From Streptomyces rochei (GTDB lineage: Bacteria > Actinomycetota > Actinomycetes > Streptomycetales > Streptomycetaceae), in NCBI GenBank assembly GCA_002155895.1, contig MUMD01000146.1:1-58383 (forward strand): 58,383 nucleotides of DNA, given 5' to 3'. Under the pieces are notes generated by a model. The model had not been told where the DNA came from, searched no databases, and worked only from the letters and a program-made list of their open reading frames with translations. This document shows positions 8,191 to 16,447 of the stretch, in pieces. Position 1 is the stretch's first letter, and the number at the start of each line of letters is the position of its first letter. Both the position numbers and the translations under genes were made by a program.

Positions 8191-8413
8191 GGCCACCACC
8201 GAGTACCGGCCGCACCTCACACATCCCCTTGCCCGCAAAAACTTGCGGGATATGAAAGCCGTGTGCGGCCGTCCGGCAGCGCGCACGAAAGCCCCTGATC
8301 CGAGGCCCGACCCAGGCACCTCGCTGCCACCACGGGGCCCGCCACGGTCACCCGCGGGCCAATTTCCGCTGCACCGGCCGTGGACGGCTCAACAATTCTC
8401 TGCAACTCTCTGA
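7196..8413 (+). CDS. LacI family regulator (copy 1) with 69-residue read-through C-terminal tail
   Basis: LacI/GalR regulator, 405 residues. The N-terminal helix-turn-helix and hinge (VGVSEATVSRVLNGKPGVS, about residues 10-30) lead into a periplasmic-binding-protein-like effector domain ending in ELVVRGSTAQ. Residues 1-336 match the second copy (333 residues) except for a diverged patch around residues 150-220. At the position of the TAA stop of copy 2 (AAGTAACCGGC) this copy has GAGTACCGGC, one A fewer, so the stop is lost and translation runs 69 codons further through Pro/Arg-rich sequence with no domain character. GTG start, probably leaderless. It most likely controls the adjacent glucanase and alpha-glucoside transport genes; whether the tailed protein folds is unknown. 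Confidence 0.88.
   Translation: MTRRLAQVAKKVGVSEATVSRVLNGKPGVSEATRQSVLSALDVLGYERPTQLRGERARLVGLVLPELQNPIFPAFAEVIGGALAQQGLTPVLCTQTKGGVSEADYVELLLQQQVSGVVFAGGLFAQADAPHDHYRLLAERNIPVVLINASIENLDFPCIACDDAVAVEQSWRHLVSLGHERIGLVLGPSDHIPSRRKLAAAREAAAAMDAELPGEFVERSMFSLEGGQAAASRLIDRGVTGIICASDPLALGAVRAARRRGLAVPHDVSVVGYDDSAFMTCTEPPLTTVRQPIEAMGRAAVDLLCAQIQGTEVPHGELLFEPELVVRGSTAQATTEYRPHLTHPLARKNLRDMKAVCGRPAARTKAPDPRPDPGTSLPPRGPPRSPAGQFPLHRPWTAQQFSATL
8232..8249. promoter_or_regulatory. Palindromic LacI-type operator CCCGCAAaaacTTGCGGG
   Basis: Seven-base perfect arms around four bases. The GCAA/TTGC core matches the half-sites in both lacI promoters. A possible promoter, TTGCCC (8229-8234) and TATGAA (8251-8256) with a 16-base spacer, overlaps it, suggesting control of the glucanase gene from a leader of roughly 200 bases. 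It lies inside the read-through tail of lacI copy 1. Confidence 0.5.
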
Positions 8414-8421
8414 GCGCTCAG
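8410..8421. promoter_or_regulatory. CebR-like palindrome CTGAGCGCTCAG
   Basis: Perfect 12-base palindrome 39 bases before the glucanase ATG and overlapping the stop of lacI copy 1. Its GAGCGCTC core equals the centre of the CebR box (TGGGAGCGCTCCCA) known in Streptomyces. It could be a second LacI-family operator; a chance palindrome is possible. Confidence 0.35.
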
Positions 8422-8459
8422 CGTAAATGCCAGAGAACCGAGGCGGAGATCGGGGACAG

Positions 8460-11400
8460 ATGAGAAACCGGAACGGGAGATCACGTGCCCTGTGCACCGT
8501 GGTCGCGGCCAGTCTCCTGGCGTGGGGAGGTCCGCTGCTGTCGGCCACGGCAGCCGGAGGTCCCAACATCGCCGTGGGGGACCCCACGGCGGCGAGCAGC
8601 TCGCACGGCGAGTACGGCGCCGCCAACATCACCGACGGCAACCAGGCTTCGTACTGGCAGAGCGGGGGTGACGGGCTGCCCCAGTGGGTGCAGACCGACC
8701 TCGGTGCCACCGAGCGGATCGACGAGGTCGTCCTGAGACTGCCCGCCGGCTGGGAGCGCCGCGACCAGACGCTCTCCGTGCAGGGCAGCACGGACGGCAC
8801 CGGCTTCAGCACGCTGAAGAGTTCGGCCCGGTACACCTTCAGCCCGGGGTCGGGCAACACGGTCACCGTGAGCTTCCCCGCCACCGGGACGCGGTACGTG
8901 CGGATCGCCATCACCGCGAACACCGGCTGGCCGGCGGCCCAGCTCTCCGAACTGGAGGTCCACGCGGCCGGGGAGTCGTCCGCGAACCTCGCCGCCGGAC
9001 GGACCCTGACGGCGAGCGGCTCCACCGGGCAGTACACCCCCGGCAACGGCAACGACGGCGACCGGGCCACCTACTGGGAGAGCACCAACAACGCCCTGCC
9101 GCAGTGGCTGCGGGCCGATCTCGGCTCCTCCCGGCGTGTCGACCGCGTCGTGCTGCGGCTGCCGGACGGCTGGCCGAGCCGCAGCCAGACCCTGAAGATC
9201 CAGGCGAGCGACAACGGAACGGACTTCACCGACCTGACCACCGCCCAGGCGTACCGCTTCGACGCGGCGGGCGGTCAGTCGGCCACGATCACCTTCGGCG
9301 CGACCACCACGCGCTACGTGCGCGTCCTGGTGACGGCCAACACCGGTCATCCGGCCGCCCAGGTCTCCGAGCTGGAGGTCTACGGCCCGGCGACCGGCGA
9401 CACACAGGCCCCGAGCGCCCCGGCCGGCCTCGCCCTCACCGAGCCCGCCACCGACCGGATCAGACTGACCTGGAACGCGGCCACCGACGACCAGGGCGTC
9501 ACCGGCTACGACATCTACGCCGACGGGAACCTGCTGACGTCGGTCGCGGGCGACGTCACCACGTACACCGACACCCGGCCGGCCCGCACGACCGTCACCT
9601 ACTTCGTGCGGGCCAGGGACGCGGCCGGCAACCAGTCGGCCGACAGCAACTCCGTGACCCGACGGGCCGACACCGGCGACACCCAGGCGCCCACCGCGCC
9701 CGCCGGCCTCGCCCTGACCGAGCCGTCCACCGGGCGGATCGAACTGACCTGGGACGCGTCGAGCGACGACAGGGGCGTCACCGCCTACGACGTCTACACC
9801 GACAACCGGCTGCGCGCGAGCGTCCCCGGTGACGTGACCACCTACACCGACACCCAGCCCGCCTCCGCCCACGTGACGTACTTCGTGCGGGCGAAGGACG
9901 CGGCCGGCAACCAGTCGGCCGCCAGCAACTCCGTGACCCGCACCGGTACCGGGGGCGGCTCGAACATGGCCGTCGGCAAGCCGATCAGCGCCTCGTCGGT
10001 CATCCACACCTACGTCGCCGAGAACGCCAACGACAACAGCACCTCGACCTACTGGGAGGGCGCCGCGGGCAGTTACCCGAACACGCTCACCCTGAAGCTG
10101 GGCGCCGACGCGGACGTCGACCGCGTCGTCCTCAAGCTCGATCCCGGCACCAGCTGGTCGAAGCGCACCCAGCGGATCGAGGTCCTGGGCCGCGAGCAGG
10201 ACGCCTCCGGCTTCACCGGCCTGGTCGGCGCCGAGGACTACGTCTTCGACCCGGCGAGCGGCGGCAACAGCGTGTCGATCCCCGTCGGCGACCGGGTCGC
10301 GGACGTCCAGCTCAGGTTCACCGCCAACAGCGGGGCGACGGCCGGGCAGATCGCCGAGTTCCAGGTGATCGGCACGCCCGCGCCCAACCCCGACCTCGAG
10401 GTGACGGGGCTGACCACCTCGCCCGCCTCGCCCGTGGAGTCCGACGAGATCACCGTGTCCGCCACCGTCCGCAACAGCGGCGCGGCCGACGCCCCGGCGG
10501 GCCGGGTGGCCCTGCGCCTGGGCGGCAGCGAGGTCGCCACCGCCGAGGTGGGTGCCCTCAAGGCGGGTGCCGAGGAGACGGTCAGCGCCTCCATCGGGGC
10601 CCGGGACGCCGGTTCGTACGAGCTGAGCGCGGTCGCCGACGCGGCGGACGAGATCATCGAGCAGAACGAGACCAACAACACCTACACCCGGTCCGAGCCG
10701 CTGGTGGTCAAGCCGGTCCAGAGCTCCGACCTGGTGGCCGCCGCGGTCACCACCTCGCCCTCCAGCCCGGCCGCGGGTGACGACGTGACCTTCAAGGTCG
10801 CGCTGCGCAACCAGGGCACCCGGGACTCGGCGGGCGGCAGCCACCCGGTGACGGTCGCACTGGTCGACTCCGAGGGCGCCACCGTCAAGACCCTGACCGG
10901 CGCGCACGACGGTGTCATCGCCGCCGGCGCGACGACTCCCGCGCTGAACCTCGGCACCTGGAAGGCGGCCGACGGCTCGTACACCCTGAAGGTCGAGGTC
11001 GCCGACGACGCGAACGAGCTGCCGGTCAAGCGGGAGAACAACACCTCCGAACAGCCGCTCTTCGTCGGGCGCGGCGCCGACATGCCGTACGACACGTACG
11101 AGGCGGAGGACGGCACGGTCGGCGGCGGCGCGCAGGTGGTCGGCCCCAACCGGACCATCGGCGACATCGCGGGCGAGGCGTCCGGCCGCAGGGCCGTGCA
11201 CCTGGACGCGACCGGTGAGTACGTCGAGTTCACCACCCGCGCCGAGACCAACACACTGGTGACCCGCTTCTCGATACCGGACGCGCCGGGCGGCGGGGGC
11301 ATCGACTCCACCATCAACGTCTACGTCGACGGCGTCCTGCGGAAGGCGCTGCCGCTCACCTCGAAGTACGCCTGGCTGTACGGCGCCGAGGCCGCGCCCG

Positions 11401-12749
11401 GCAACGCGCCGAGCGCGGGCGCGCCGCGGCACATCTACGACGAGGCGCACATCATGCTGGGCGGGACCGTCCCGGCGGGAAGCAAGATCCGGCTGCAGAA
11501 GGACGCCGCCAACACCACCGACTACGCGATCGACTTCGTCGACCTGGAGCAGGTCGCCGCAGTGCCCAACCCGGACCCGGCGGCGTACGCCGTGCCCGCC
11601 GGCTTCACGCACCAGGACGTGCAGAACGCCCTCGACCGGGTGCGCATGGACTCCACGGGCAAGCTGGTCGGCGTGTACCTGCCGCCCGGCGACTACCAGA
11701 CGTCCAGCAAGTTCCAGGTGTACGGCAAGGCGGTCAAGGTGGTCGGCGCGGGTCCGTGGTTCACGCGGTTCCACGCGCCCGCCACGCAGGACAACACCGA
11801 CGTCGGCTTCCGGGCCGACGCGAGCGCCAAGGGTTCGTCGTTCGCGAACTTCGCGTACTTCGGCAACTACACCAGCCGCATCGACGGGCCGGGCAAGGTG
11901 TTCGACTTCTCCAACGTGTCGGACATCGTCATCGACAACATCTGGAACGAACACATGGTGTGCCTCTACTGGGGCGCCAACACGGACCGGGTCACGATCA
12001 AGAACTCCCGGATCCGCAACATGTTCGCCGACGGCGTCAACATGACCAACGGCTCGACCGACAACCTCGTCTCCAACAACGACGCCCGGGCCACCGGTGA
12101 CGACAGCTTCGCGCTGTTCTCGGCGATCGACGCGGGCGGCGCGGACATGAAGAACAACGTCTACGAGAACCTGTCGACGACGCTGACCTGGCGCGCCGCG
12201 GGGCTGGCCGTCTACGGCGGCTACAACAACACCTTCCGCAACATCCACATCGCCGACACCCTGGTCTACTCGGGCATCACCATCAGCTCGCTGGACTTCG
12301 GCTACCCGATGAACGGTTTCGGCACCGATCCGACGACCTTCGAGAACATCTCGATCGTCCGGGCCGGCGGCCACTTCTGGGGCAACCAGACCTTCCCGGG
12401 CATCTGGGTGTTCTCGGCCTCCAAGGTCTTCCAGGGCATCAGGGTCACCGACGTGGACATCGTCGACCCGACCTACAGCGGCATCATGTTCCAGACGGAC
12501 TACGTCGGAGGACAGCAGCAGTACCCGATCAAGGACACGATCTTCACCGACGTCACCGTCTCGGGCGCGCGCAAGAGCGGTGACGCGTTCGACGCCAAGT
12601 CCGGCTTCGGCCTGTGGGCGAACGAGATGCCGGAGGCCGGGGAGGGCCCGGCGGTCGGTGAGGTCGTCTTCAACAACCTGACGCTCGAGGACAACGCCGT
12701 GGACATCAGGAACACCACGTCCACCTTCAAGATCATCCGCAACCCCTAG
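8460..12749 (+). CDS. Secreted multi-domain GH87-type alpha-1,3-glucanase (mutanase/mycodextranase)
   Basis: 1,429 residues with a signal peptide (about 1-32). Domains in order: two F5/8-type C (discoidin) carbohydrate-binding domains (about 34-172 and 177-309), two fibronectin type III repeats (318-400, 409-495), a third discoidin domain (501-639), two CARDB adhesion-type domains (644-752, 756-871), a CBM35/CBM6-like beta-sandwich (876-1034) and a C-terminal right-handed beta-helix (about 1042-1429). The helix carries FADGVNMTNG and ATGDDSFALFSA; Asp1191, Asp1214 and Asp1215 have the 23/24-residue spacing I recall for the GH87 acidic cluster. GH87 enzymes cut alpha-1,3-glucan into nigero-oligosaccharides. 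Start chosen at the ATG with GGGGACAG before it and directly ahead of the signal peptide; an in-frame ATG at 8427 has no ribosome site. Flanking LacI and alpha-glucoside genes fit this role. Confidence 0.83.
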   Translation: MRNRNGRSRALCTVVAASLLAWGGPLLSATAAGGPNIAVGDPTAASSSHGEYGAANITDGNQASYWQSGGDGLPQWVQTDLGATERIDEVVLRLPAGWERRDQTLSVQGSTDGTGFSTLKSSARYTFSPGSGNTVTVSFPATGTRYVRIAITANTGWPAAQLSELEVHAAGESSANLAAGRTLTASGSTGQYTPGNGNDGDRATYWESTNNALPQWLRADLGSSRRVDRVVLRLPDGWPSRSQTLKIQASDNGTDFTDLTTAQAYRFDAAGGQSATITFGATTTRYVRVLVTANTGHPAAQVSELEVYGPATGDTQAPSAPAGLALTEPATDRIRLTWNAATDDQGVTGYDIYADGNLLTSVAGDVTTYTDTRPARTTVTYFVRARDAAGNQSADSNSVTRRADTGDTQAPTAPAGLALTEPSTGRIELTWDASSDDRGVTAYDVYTDNRLRASVPGDVTTYTDTQPASAHVTYFVRAKDAAGNQSAASNSVTRTGTGGGSNMAVGKPISASSVIHTYVAENANDNSTSTYWEGAAGSYPNTLTLKLGADADVDRVVLKLDPGTSWSKRTQRIEVLGREQDASGFTGLVGAEDYVFDPASGGNSVSIPVGDRVADVQLRFTANSGATAGQIAEFQVIGTPAPNPDLEVTGLTTSPASPVESDEITVSATVRNSGAADAPAGRVALRLGGSEVATAEVGALKAGAEETVSASIGARDAGSYELSAVADAADEIIEQNETNNTYTRSEPLVVKPVQSSDLVAAAVTTSPSSPAAGDDVTFKVALRNQGTRDSAGGSHPVTVALVDSEGATVKTLTGAHDGVIAAGATTPALNLGTWKAADGSYTLKVEVADDANELPVKRENNTSEQPLFVGRGADMPYDTYEAEDGTVGGGAQVVGPNRTIGDIAGEASGRRAVHLDATGEYVEFTTRAETNTLVTRFSIPDAPGGGGIDSTINVYVDGVLRKALPLTSKYAWLYGAEAAPGNAPSAGAPRHIYDEAHIMLGGTVPAGSKIRLQKDAANTTDYAIDFVDLEQVAAVPNPDPAAYAVPAGFTHQDVQNALDRVRMDSTGKLVGVYLPPGDYQTSSKFQVYGKAVKVVGAGPWFTRFHAPATQDNTDVGFRADASAKGSSFANFAYFGNYTSRIDGPGKVFDFSNVSDIVIDNIWNEHMVCLYWGANTDRVTIKNSRIRNMFADGVNMTNGSTDNLVSNNDARATGDDSFALFSAIDAGGADMKNNVYENLSTTLTWRAAGLAVYGGYNNTFRNIHIADTLVYSGITISSLDFGYPMNGFGTDPTTFENISIVRAGGHFWGNQTFPGIWVFSASKVFQGIRVTDVDIVDPTYSGIMFQTDYVGGQQQYPIKDTIFTDVTVSGARKSGDAFDAKSGFGLWANEMPEAGEGPAVGEVVFNNLTLEDNAVDIRNTTSTFKIIRNP

Positions 12750-12785
12750 ACCCGTCCCTGTCTTGTCGGACGGATCGACGACTGG

Positions 12786-12823
12786 CGCAAGCCTCTTGCG
12801 GGGCTTGCGCTAGTCTTGCGTTC
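12786..12823 (+). promoter_or_regulatory. Promoter/operator of second lacI copy
   Basis: CGCAAGcctCTTGCG (12786-12800) is a perfect six-base dyad around three bases, followed by another CTTGCG and by TAGTCT (12811-12816), seven bases before the GTG: a probable leaderless, autoregulated promoter. It is closely similar to the first lacI promoter. Confidence 0.55.
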
Positions 12824-13810
12824 GTGACGCGACGACTTGCTCAAGTAGCGAAGAAGGTTGGGGTCAGCGAGGCCACGGTCAGCCGGGTCCTCAACGGCAA
12901 GCCGGGGGTCTCGGAGGCGACCCGGCAGTCCGTGCTGAGCGCGCTGGACGTGCTCGGGTACGAGCGGCCGACCCAGCTGCGGGGCGAGCGGGCGCGTCTG
13001 GTGGGACTGGTCCTGCCCGAGCTGCAGAACCCGATCTTCCCGGCCTTCGCCGAGGTCATCGGCGGCGCCCTGGCCCAGCAGGGACTGACACCCGTGCTGT
13101 GCACCCAGACCAAGGGCGGCGTCTCCGAGGCCGACTACGTCGAACTGCTGCTCCAGCAGCAGGTGTCCGGGGTCGTCTTCGCCGGCGGACTCTTCGCCCA
13201 GGCCGACGCCCCGCACGACCACTACCGGCTCCTCGCCGAACGCAACATCCCCGTCGTGCTGATCAACGCCTCCATCCCGGACCTCGACTTCCCGTGCATC
13301 GCCTGCGACGACGCGGTGGCCGTCGAGCAGTCCTGGCGGCACCTGGCCTCCCTCGGCCACGAGCACATCGGCCTGGTGCTGGGACCGGGCGACCACATCC
13401 CCTCCCTGCGCAGGCTCCAGGCAGCCGTACGGGCCGCGGGCGGCTCCATGCCCCAGGAGTACGTGGAGCGGTCGATGTTCTCCCTGGAGGGCGGCCAGGC
13501 AGCCGCCTCCCGCCTCATCGACCGCGGCGTCACCGGCATCATCTGCGCCAGCGACCCCCTCGCCCTCGGCGCCGTACGCGCCGCCCGCCGCCGCGGACTC
13601 GCCGTACCCCACGACGTATCCGTCGTCGGCTACGACGACTCCGCCTTCATGACCTGCACCGAACCCCCGCTCACCACCGTCCGCCAACCCATCGAAGCCA
13701 TGGGACGCGCCGCAGTCGACCTCCTCTGCGCCCAGATCCAAGGCACCGAAGTCCCCCACCGGGAACTGCTCTTCGAACCGGAACTGGTCGTCCGCGGCTC
13801 CACCGCTCAA
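12787..13810 (+). repeat. About 1-kb direct repeat, copy 2 (promoter plus lacI)
   Basis: Partner of the repeat at about 7160-8190, same orientation. The two long near-identical blocks here are about 12825-13268 and 13462-13760. The arrangement could support recombination that would remove the glucanase gene and leave one hybrid lacI. Confidence 0.85.
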
Positions 13811-13825
13811 GCCGTCGCCAAGTAA
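12824..13825 (+). CDS. LacI family regulator (copy 2), probable regulator of the alpha-glucoside operon
   Basis: 333-residue LacI/GalR protein of normal length, with the HTH (KVGVSEATVSRVLNGKPGVS) and effector domain ending in VVRGSTAQAVAK. The DNA-binding part is identical to copy 1, so both should read the same operators. The effector-side patch differs (HIPSLRRLQAAVRAAGGS here against HIPSRRKLAAAREAAAAM in copy 1), a region that in PurR/LacI lines the ligand pocket, so inducers could differ. It lies directly upstream of and codirectional with the binding-protein gene. Related to Streptomyces MalR-type regulators. Confidence 0.92.
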   Translation: MTRRLAQVAKKVGVSEATVSRVLNGKPGVSEATRQSVLSALDVLGYERPTQLRGERARLVGLVLPELQNPIFPAFAEVIGGALAQQGLTPVLCTQTKGGVSEADYVELLLQQQVSGVVFAGGLFAQADAPHDHYRLLAERNIPVVLINASIPDLDFPCIACDDAVAVEQSWRHLASLGHEHIGLVLGPGDHIPSLRRLQAAVRAAGGSMPQEYVERSMFSLEGGQAAASRLIDRGVTGIICASDPLALGAVRAARRRGLAVPHDVSVVGYDDSAFMTCTEPPLTTVRQPIEAMGRAAVDLLCAQIQGTEVPHRELLFEPELVVRGSTAQAVAK

Positions 13826-13866
13826 CCGGCTCTCAACCGACCCTCAACATCTACGGGAGACTGTCG

Positions 13867-13897
13867 CGCAATTACGAAATCAGCGCGAGATATTGCG
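13867..13897. promoter_or_regulatory. Candidate operator upstream of the sugar-binding protein gene
   Basis: CGCAAT (13867-13872) and ATTGCG (13892-13897) form six-base inverted arms 19 bases apart. The CGCAA/TTGCG half-sites resemble those at the lacI and glucanase promoters. They lie about 90-120 bases before the ATG, in AT-richer DNA likely to hold the promoter. Confidence 0.4.
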
Positions 13898-13987
13898 TTC
13901 ACATGTTCACGGTGGTTGAGTGTGCGGCGCCCCACAACGCATCGGCGGTGGGGCGCCTTCCACGTTCATGCCCGAAGGGGACCACCC

Positions 13988-15403
13988 ATGAGAAGTGCTC
14001 GGTTCCGCCGTACCCGTCGTGCCGGCGCCATCACGCTCGTCTCCGCTCTCACCCTGACCGCTCTGGCCGCCTGCGGCACGAGCAGCAGCGACGACGGCGG
14101 CGGTTCCGAAGGCGGGAGCGGGTCCTCCGACCCGGCCGCTCCCCTGGACCCGAAGACCAAGGTGACCATCACCATCGACTGCATGCCCCCGGCGGCGAAG
14201 GCGGCCGAGCTGAAGGAGTGGAAGGAGGACGTCGCCGCTTTCAACAAGAAGTACCCCAACGTCACCATCGACGGCCGCTCCACCCCCGGCCAGTGCCTGG
14301 AACCCCCGCGCTTCACCGCGATGCTGAAGGCCAAGTCACAGCCCGACGTCTTCTACACGTACTTCACCGATCTGCCCCAGGTGCTGGACAACGACGGCGC
14401 CGAGGACATCACCGCGTACGTCAACGACAGGACCGTGCCGGCCCTCGCGGACATCGATCCGAACGTCCTCGGCCAGCTCAAGCACGAGAACAAGCTGTAC
14501 GGCCTGCCGACCAGCAACTACACGATGGGCCTGCTGATCAACCGCAAGCTCTTCGAGAAGGCCGGACTGGACCCGGACAACCCGCCGCGCACCTGGGACG
14601 AGGTCCGCACCGCCGCCAAGAAGATCTCCGATCTGGGCGACGGCATCGCCGGCTTCGGTGAGTACAGCGCGGGCAACACCGGCGGCTGGCACTTCACCGC
14701 CCAGATGTACAGCGTCGGCGGGGACGTGGTCGACGCGAGCGGCAAGAAGGCCGCCTTCAACGACGAGCTGGGCAAGCAGGTCGCCGAGAACCTCCACGCG
14801 ATGCGCTGGGAGGACGGGAGCATGGGCAAGACCCAGCTGCTCAAGTGGGGCGACCTGCAGAAGCAGATCGCGACCGACAAGCTCGGCATGTTCCTCGCGG
14901 CGCCCGACGACATCACGTACATGGTCCAGCAGCTCGGCGCCCACTACGAGAACTTCGGTATGGGGCCGATGCCGGGCGCCGAGAACACCCTGGCCGGCGG
15001 CAACAGCTACATGATCAAGAAGGGCATCTCCCCTGACAAGATCAAGGCCGCGGTCGCCTGGCTCGCCTTCCAGAACCTCACCGTCGGCGAGGGCCAGTTC
15101 AACTGGGAACGCAAGAAGAGGGACGACCTGCCGGTCGGTCTCCCCCAGCCCAACTTCTGGCTGAACGAGTCGAAGAAGAAGGACGACGCGGCCCGCGTCC
15201 AGCACGCCACCATGCCGGTCGAGAACTTCAAGACGTTCATGGACAACCCGGTCCCGGGCAAGGCCGAGCCGCCGAAGGCGCAGGAGGTCTACAAGGTCCT
15301 GGACAACGTGATGTCCGGCATCCTCACCAACGAGGACGCCGACATCGACAAGCTGCTCGACACGGCCGAGCAGCAGGTCGACCAGGTTCTGGCCACGCAG
15401 TGA
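13988..15403 (+). CDS. Sugar ABC transporter substrate-binding lipoprotein (MalE-like, CUT1)
   Basis: 471-residue extracellular solute-binding protein (SBP_bac_1 type). The signal peptide has twin arginines (RRTRR) and a lipobox LTALAAC, putting the lipidated Cys at residue 29, followed by a Ser/Gly/Asp-rich linker. It should capture alpha-gluco-oligosaccharides released by the GH87 enzyme and present them to the two permeases encoded downstream. Start chosen at the ATG with GAAGGGG upstream; the longer frame from 13916 has no such signal. A hairpin follows the gene, as is common after binding-protein genes. Exact ligand is inferred from context. Confidence 0.9.
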   Translation: MRSARFRRTRRAGAITLVSALTLTALAACGTSSSDDGGGSEGGSGSSDPAAPLDPKTKVTITIDCMPPAAKAAELKEWKEDVAAFNKKYPNVTIDGRSTPGQCLEPPRFTAMLKAKSQPDVFYTYFTDLPQVLDNDGAEDITAYVNDRTVPALADIDPNVLGQLKHENKLYGLPTSNYTMGLLINRKLFEKAGLDPDNPPRTWDEVRTAAKKISDLGDGIAGFGEYSAGNTGGWHFTAQMYSVGGDVVDASGKKAAFNDELGKQVAENLHAMRWEDGSMGKTQLLKWGDLQKQIATDKLGMFLAAPDDITYMVQQLGAHYENFGMGPMPGAENTLAGGNSYMIKKGISPDKIKAAVAWLAFQNLTVGEGQFNWERKKRDDLPVGLPQPNFWLNESKKKDDAARVQHATMPVENFKTFMDNPVPGKAEPPKAQEVYKVLDNVMSGILTNEDADIDKLLDTAEQQVDQVLATQ

Positions 15404-15411
15404 CCGGCTCT

Positions 15412-15441
15412 CCCGGGGGGCGGGCCGCACCGCTCCCCGGG
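15412..15441 (+). other. Intercistronic hairpin between binding-protein and permease genes
   Basis: CCCGGGGGGC and GCTCCCCGGG pair over ten bases with one G-U and a ten-base loop. No T-run follows. Such structures usually protect the upstream mRNA or attenuate the permease genes, giving more binding protein than permease. Confidence 0.5.
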
Positions 15442-15470
15442 GCCCATGAGATCAGTACCGAGGAGCGACG

Positions 15471-16430
15471 ATGTCGGCCCCCAGCCTCACCCCGAGCAAG
15501 ACGGCGAGTGCCCGCCACGCCCAGCCGCCGCCGGACGGCCCGCCCCCGCCCGGCGGCTCCTTCGCCCGCAGCCTGAAGCGCAACCTCACCGCGCACGGCT
15601 TCCTGATCGGCGCGGTCCTCTGCTTCGCGTTCTTCTCCTGGTACCCGATGGTCCGGGAGTTCCTCCTCGCCTTCCAGAAGACGGACCAGGGCGAGGTCTC
15701 CTGGGTCGGCCTGGACAACCTGCGCACGGTCTTCAACGACCCGGCCTTCTGGCAGGCCTGGCGCAACACCCTGCTCTTCACCGTGCTGGCCCTGGTGCTC
15801 GGCTTCGCGGTGCCGTTCGCCGTCGCGCTCGTCATCAACGAACTCAGGCACGGCAAGGGCTATCTGCGGCTGCTGGTCTACCTGCCGGTGATGCTGCCGC
15901 CGGTCGCCGCCGTCCTGCTCTTCAAGTACCTGTACGACCCCGGTTACGGCCTGCTCAACGAACTGCTCGGCTCGGTGGGACTGCCCGAGCAGCAGTGGCT
16001 GCAGGACCCCGACCTGTCCATGCTCTCCGTGGTGATCGCGTCGACCTGGATGAACATGGGCGGCGCGGCCCTCATCTACCTGGCCGCGCTCCAGGGCATC
16101 CCCGGGGAGCTGTACGAGGCGGCGGAGCTGGACGGTGCCGGACTGTTCCGCAAGATCTGGCACGTGACGATCCCGCAGACGCGGCTGATCCTGTCGCTGC
16201 TGCTGCTGATGCAGATCATCGCCACCATGCAGGTCTTCGTGGAGCCCTTCCTGCTCACCGGCGGCGCCGGCCCCGAGGGTTCGACCACCACGGTCGTCTA
16301 CCTGATCTACCAGTACGCCTTCAACTTCAACAACTACGGCGCCGCGGCGGCCCTCGGCCTGCTGCTCCTCGTACTGCTCGCCGGTTTCTCGGCGGCGTAC
16401 GTGAAGCTCAACCGCGCCGAGAACGAGTAG
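15471..16430 (+). CDS. Sugar ABC transporter permease (MalF-like)
   Basis: 319-residue inner-membrane permease of the CUT1 class with six predicted transmembrane helices after a Pro-rich cytoplasmic head. The EAA loop that contacts the ATPase is EAAELDGAGLFRKIWHVTIP. The ATG has GAGGAG upstream. It forms the import channel with the next gene product; no ATPase is encoded nearby, so it probably uses the shared Streptomyces ATPase MsiK, as known for other CUT1 systems. Confidence 0.92.
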   Translation: MSAPSLTPSKTASARHAQPPPDGPPPPGGSFARSLKRNLTAHGFLIGAVLCFAFFSWYPMVREFLLAFQKTDQGEVSWVGLDNLRTVFNDPAFWQAWRNTLLFTVLALVLGFAVPFAVALVINELRHGKGYLRLLVYLPVMLPPVAAVLLFKYLYDPGYGLLNELLGSVGLPEQQWLQDPDLSMLSVVIASTWMNMGGAALIYLAALQGIPGELYEAAELDGAGLFRKIWHVTIPQTRLILSLLLLMQIIATMQVFVEPFLLTGGAGPEGSTTTVVYLIYQYAFNFNNYGAAAALGLLLLVLLAGFSAAYVKLNRAENE

Positions 16431-16447
16431 GCCGGGGGAATCCACCG

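Noticed and set aside
8481-12374. 1,297-codon open frame antisense to the glucanase gene
   Set aside because: It lies opposite a gene with clear domains, and its Val/Gly/Arg-rich translation is typical of antisense frames in very GC-rich DNA. No motif or ribosome site supports it.
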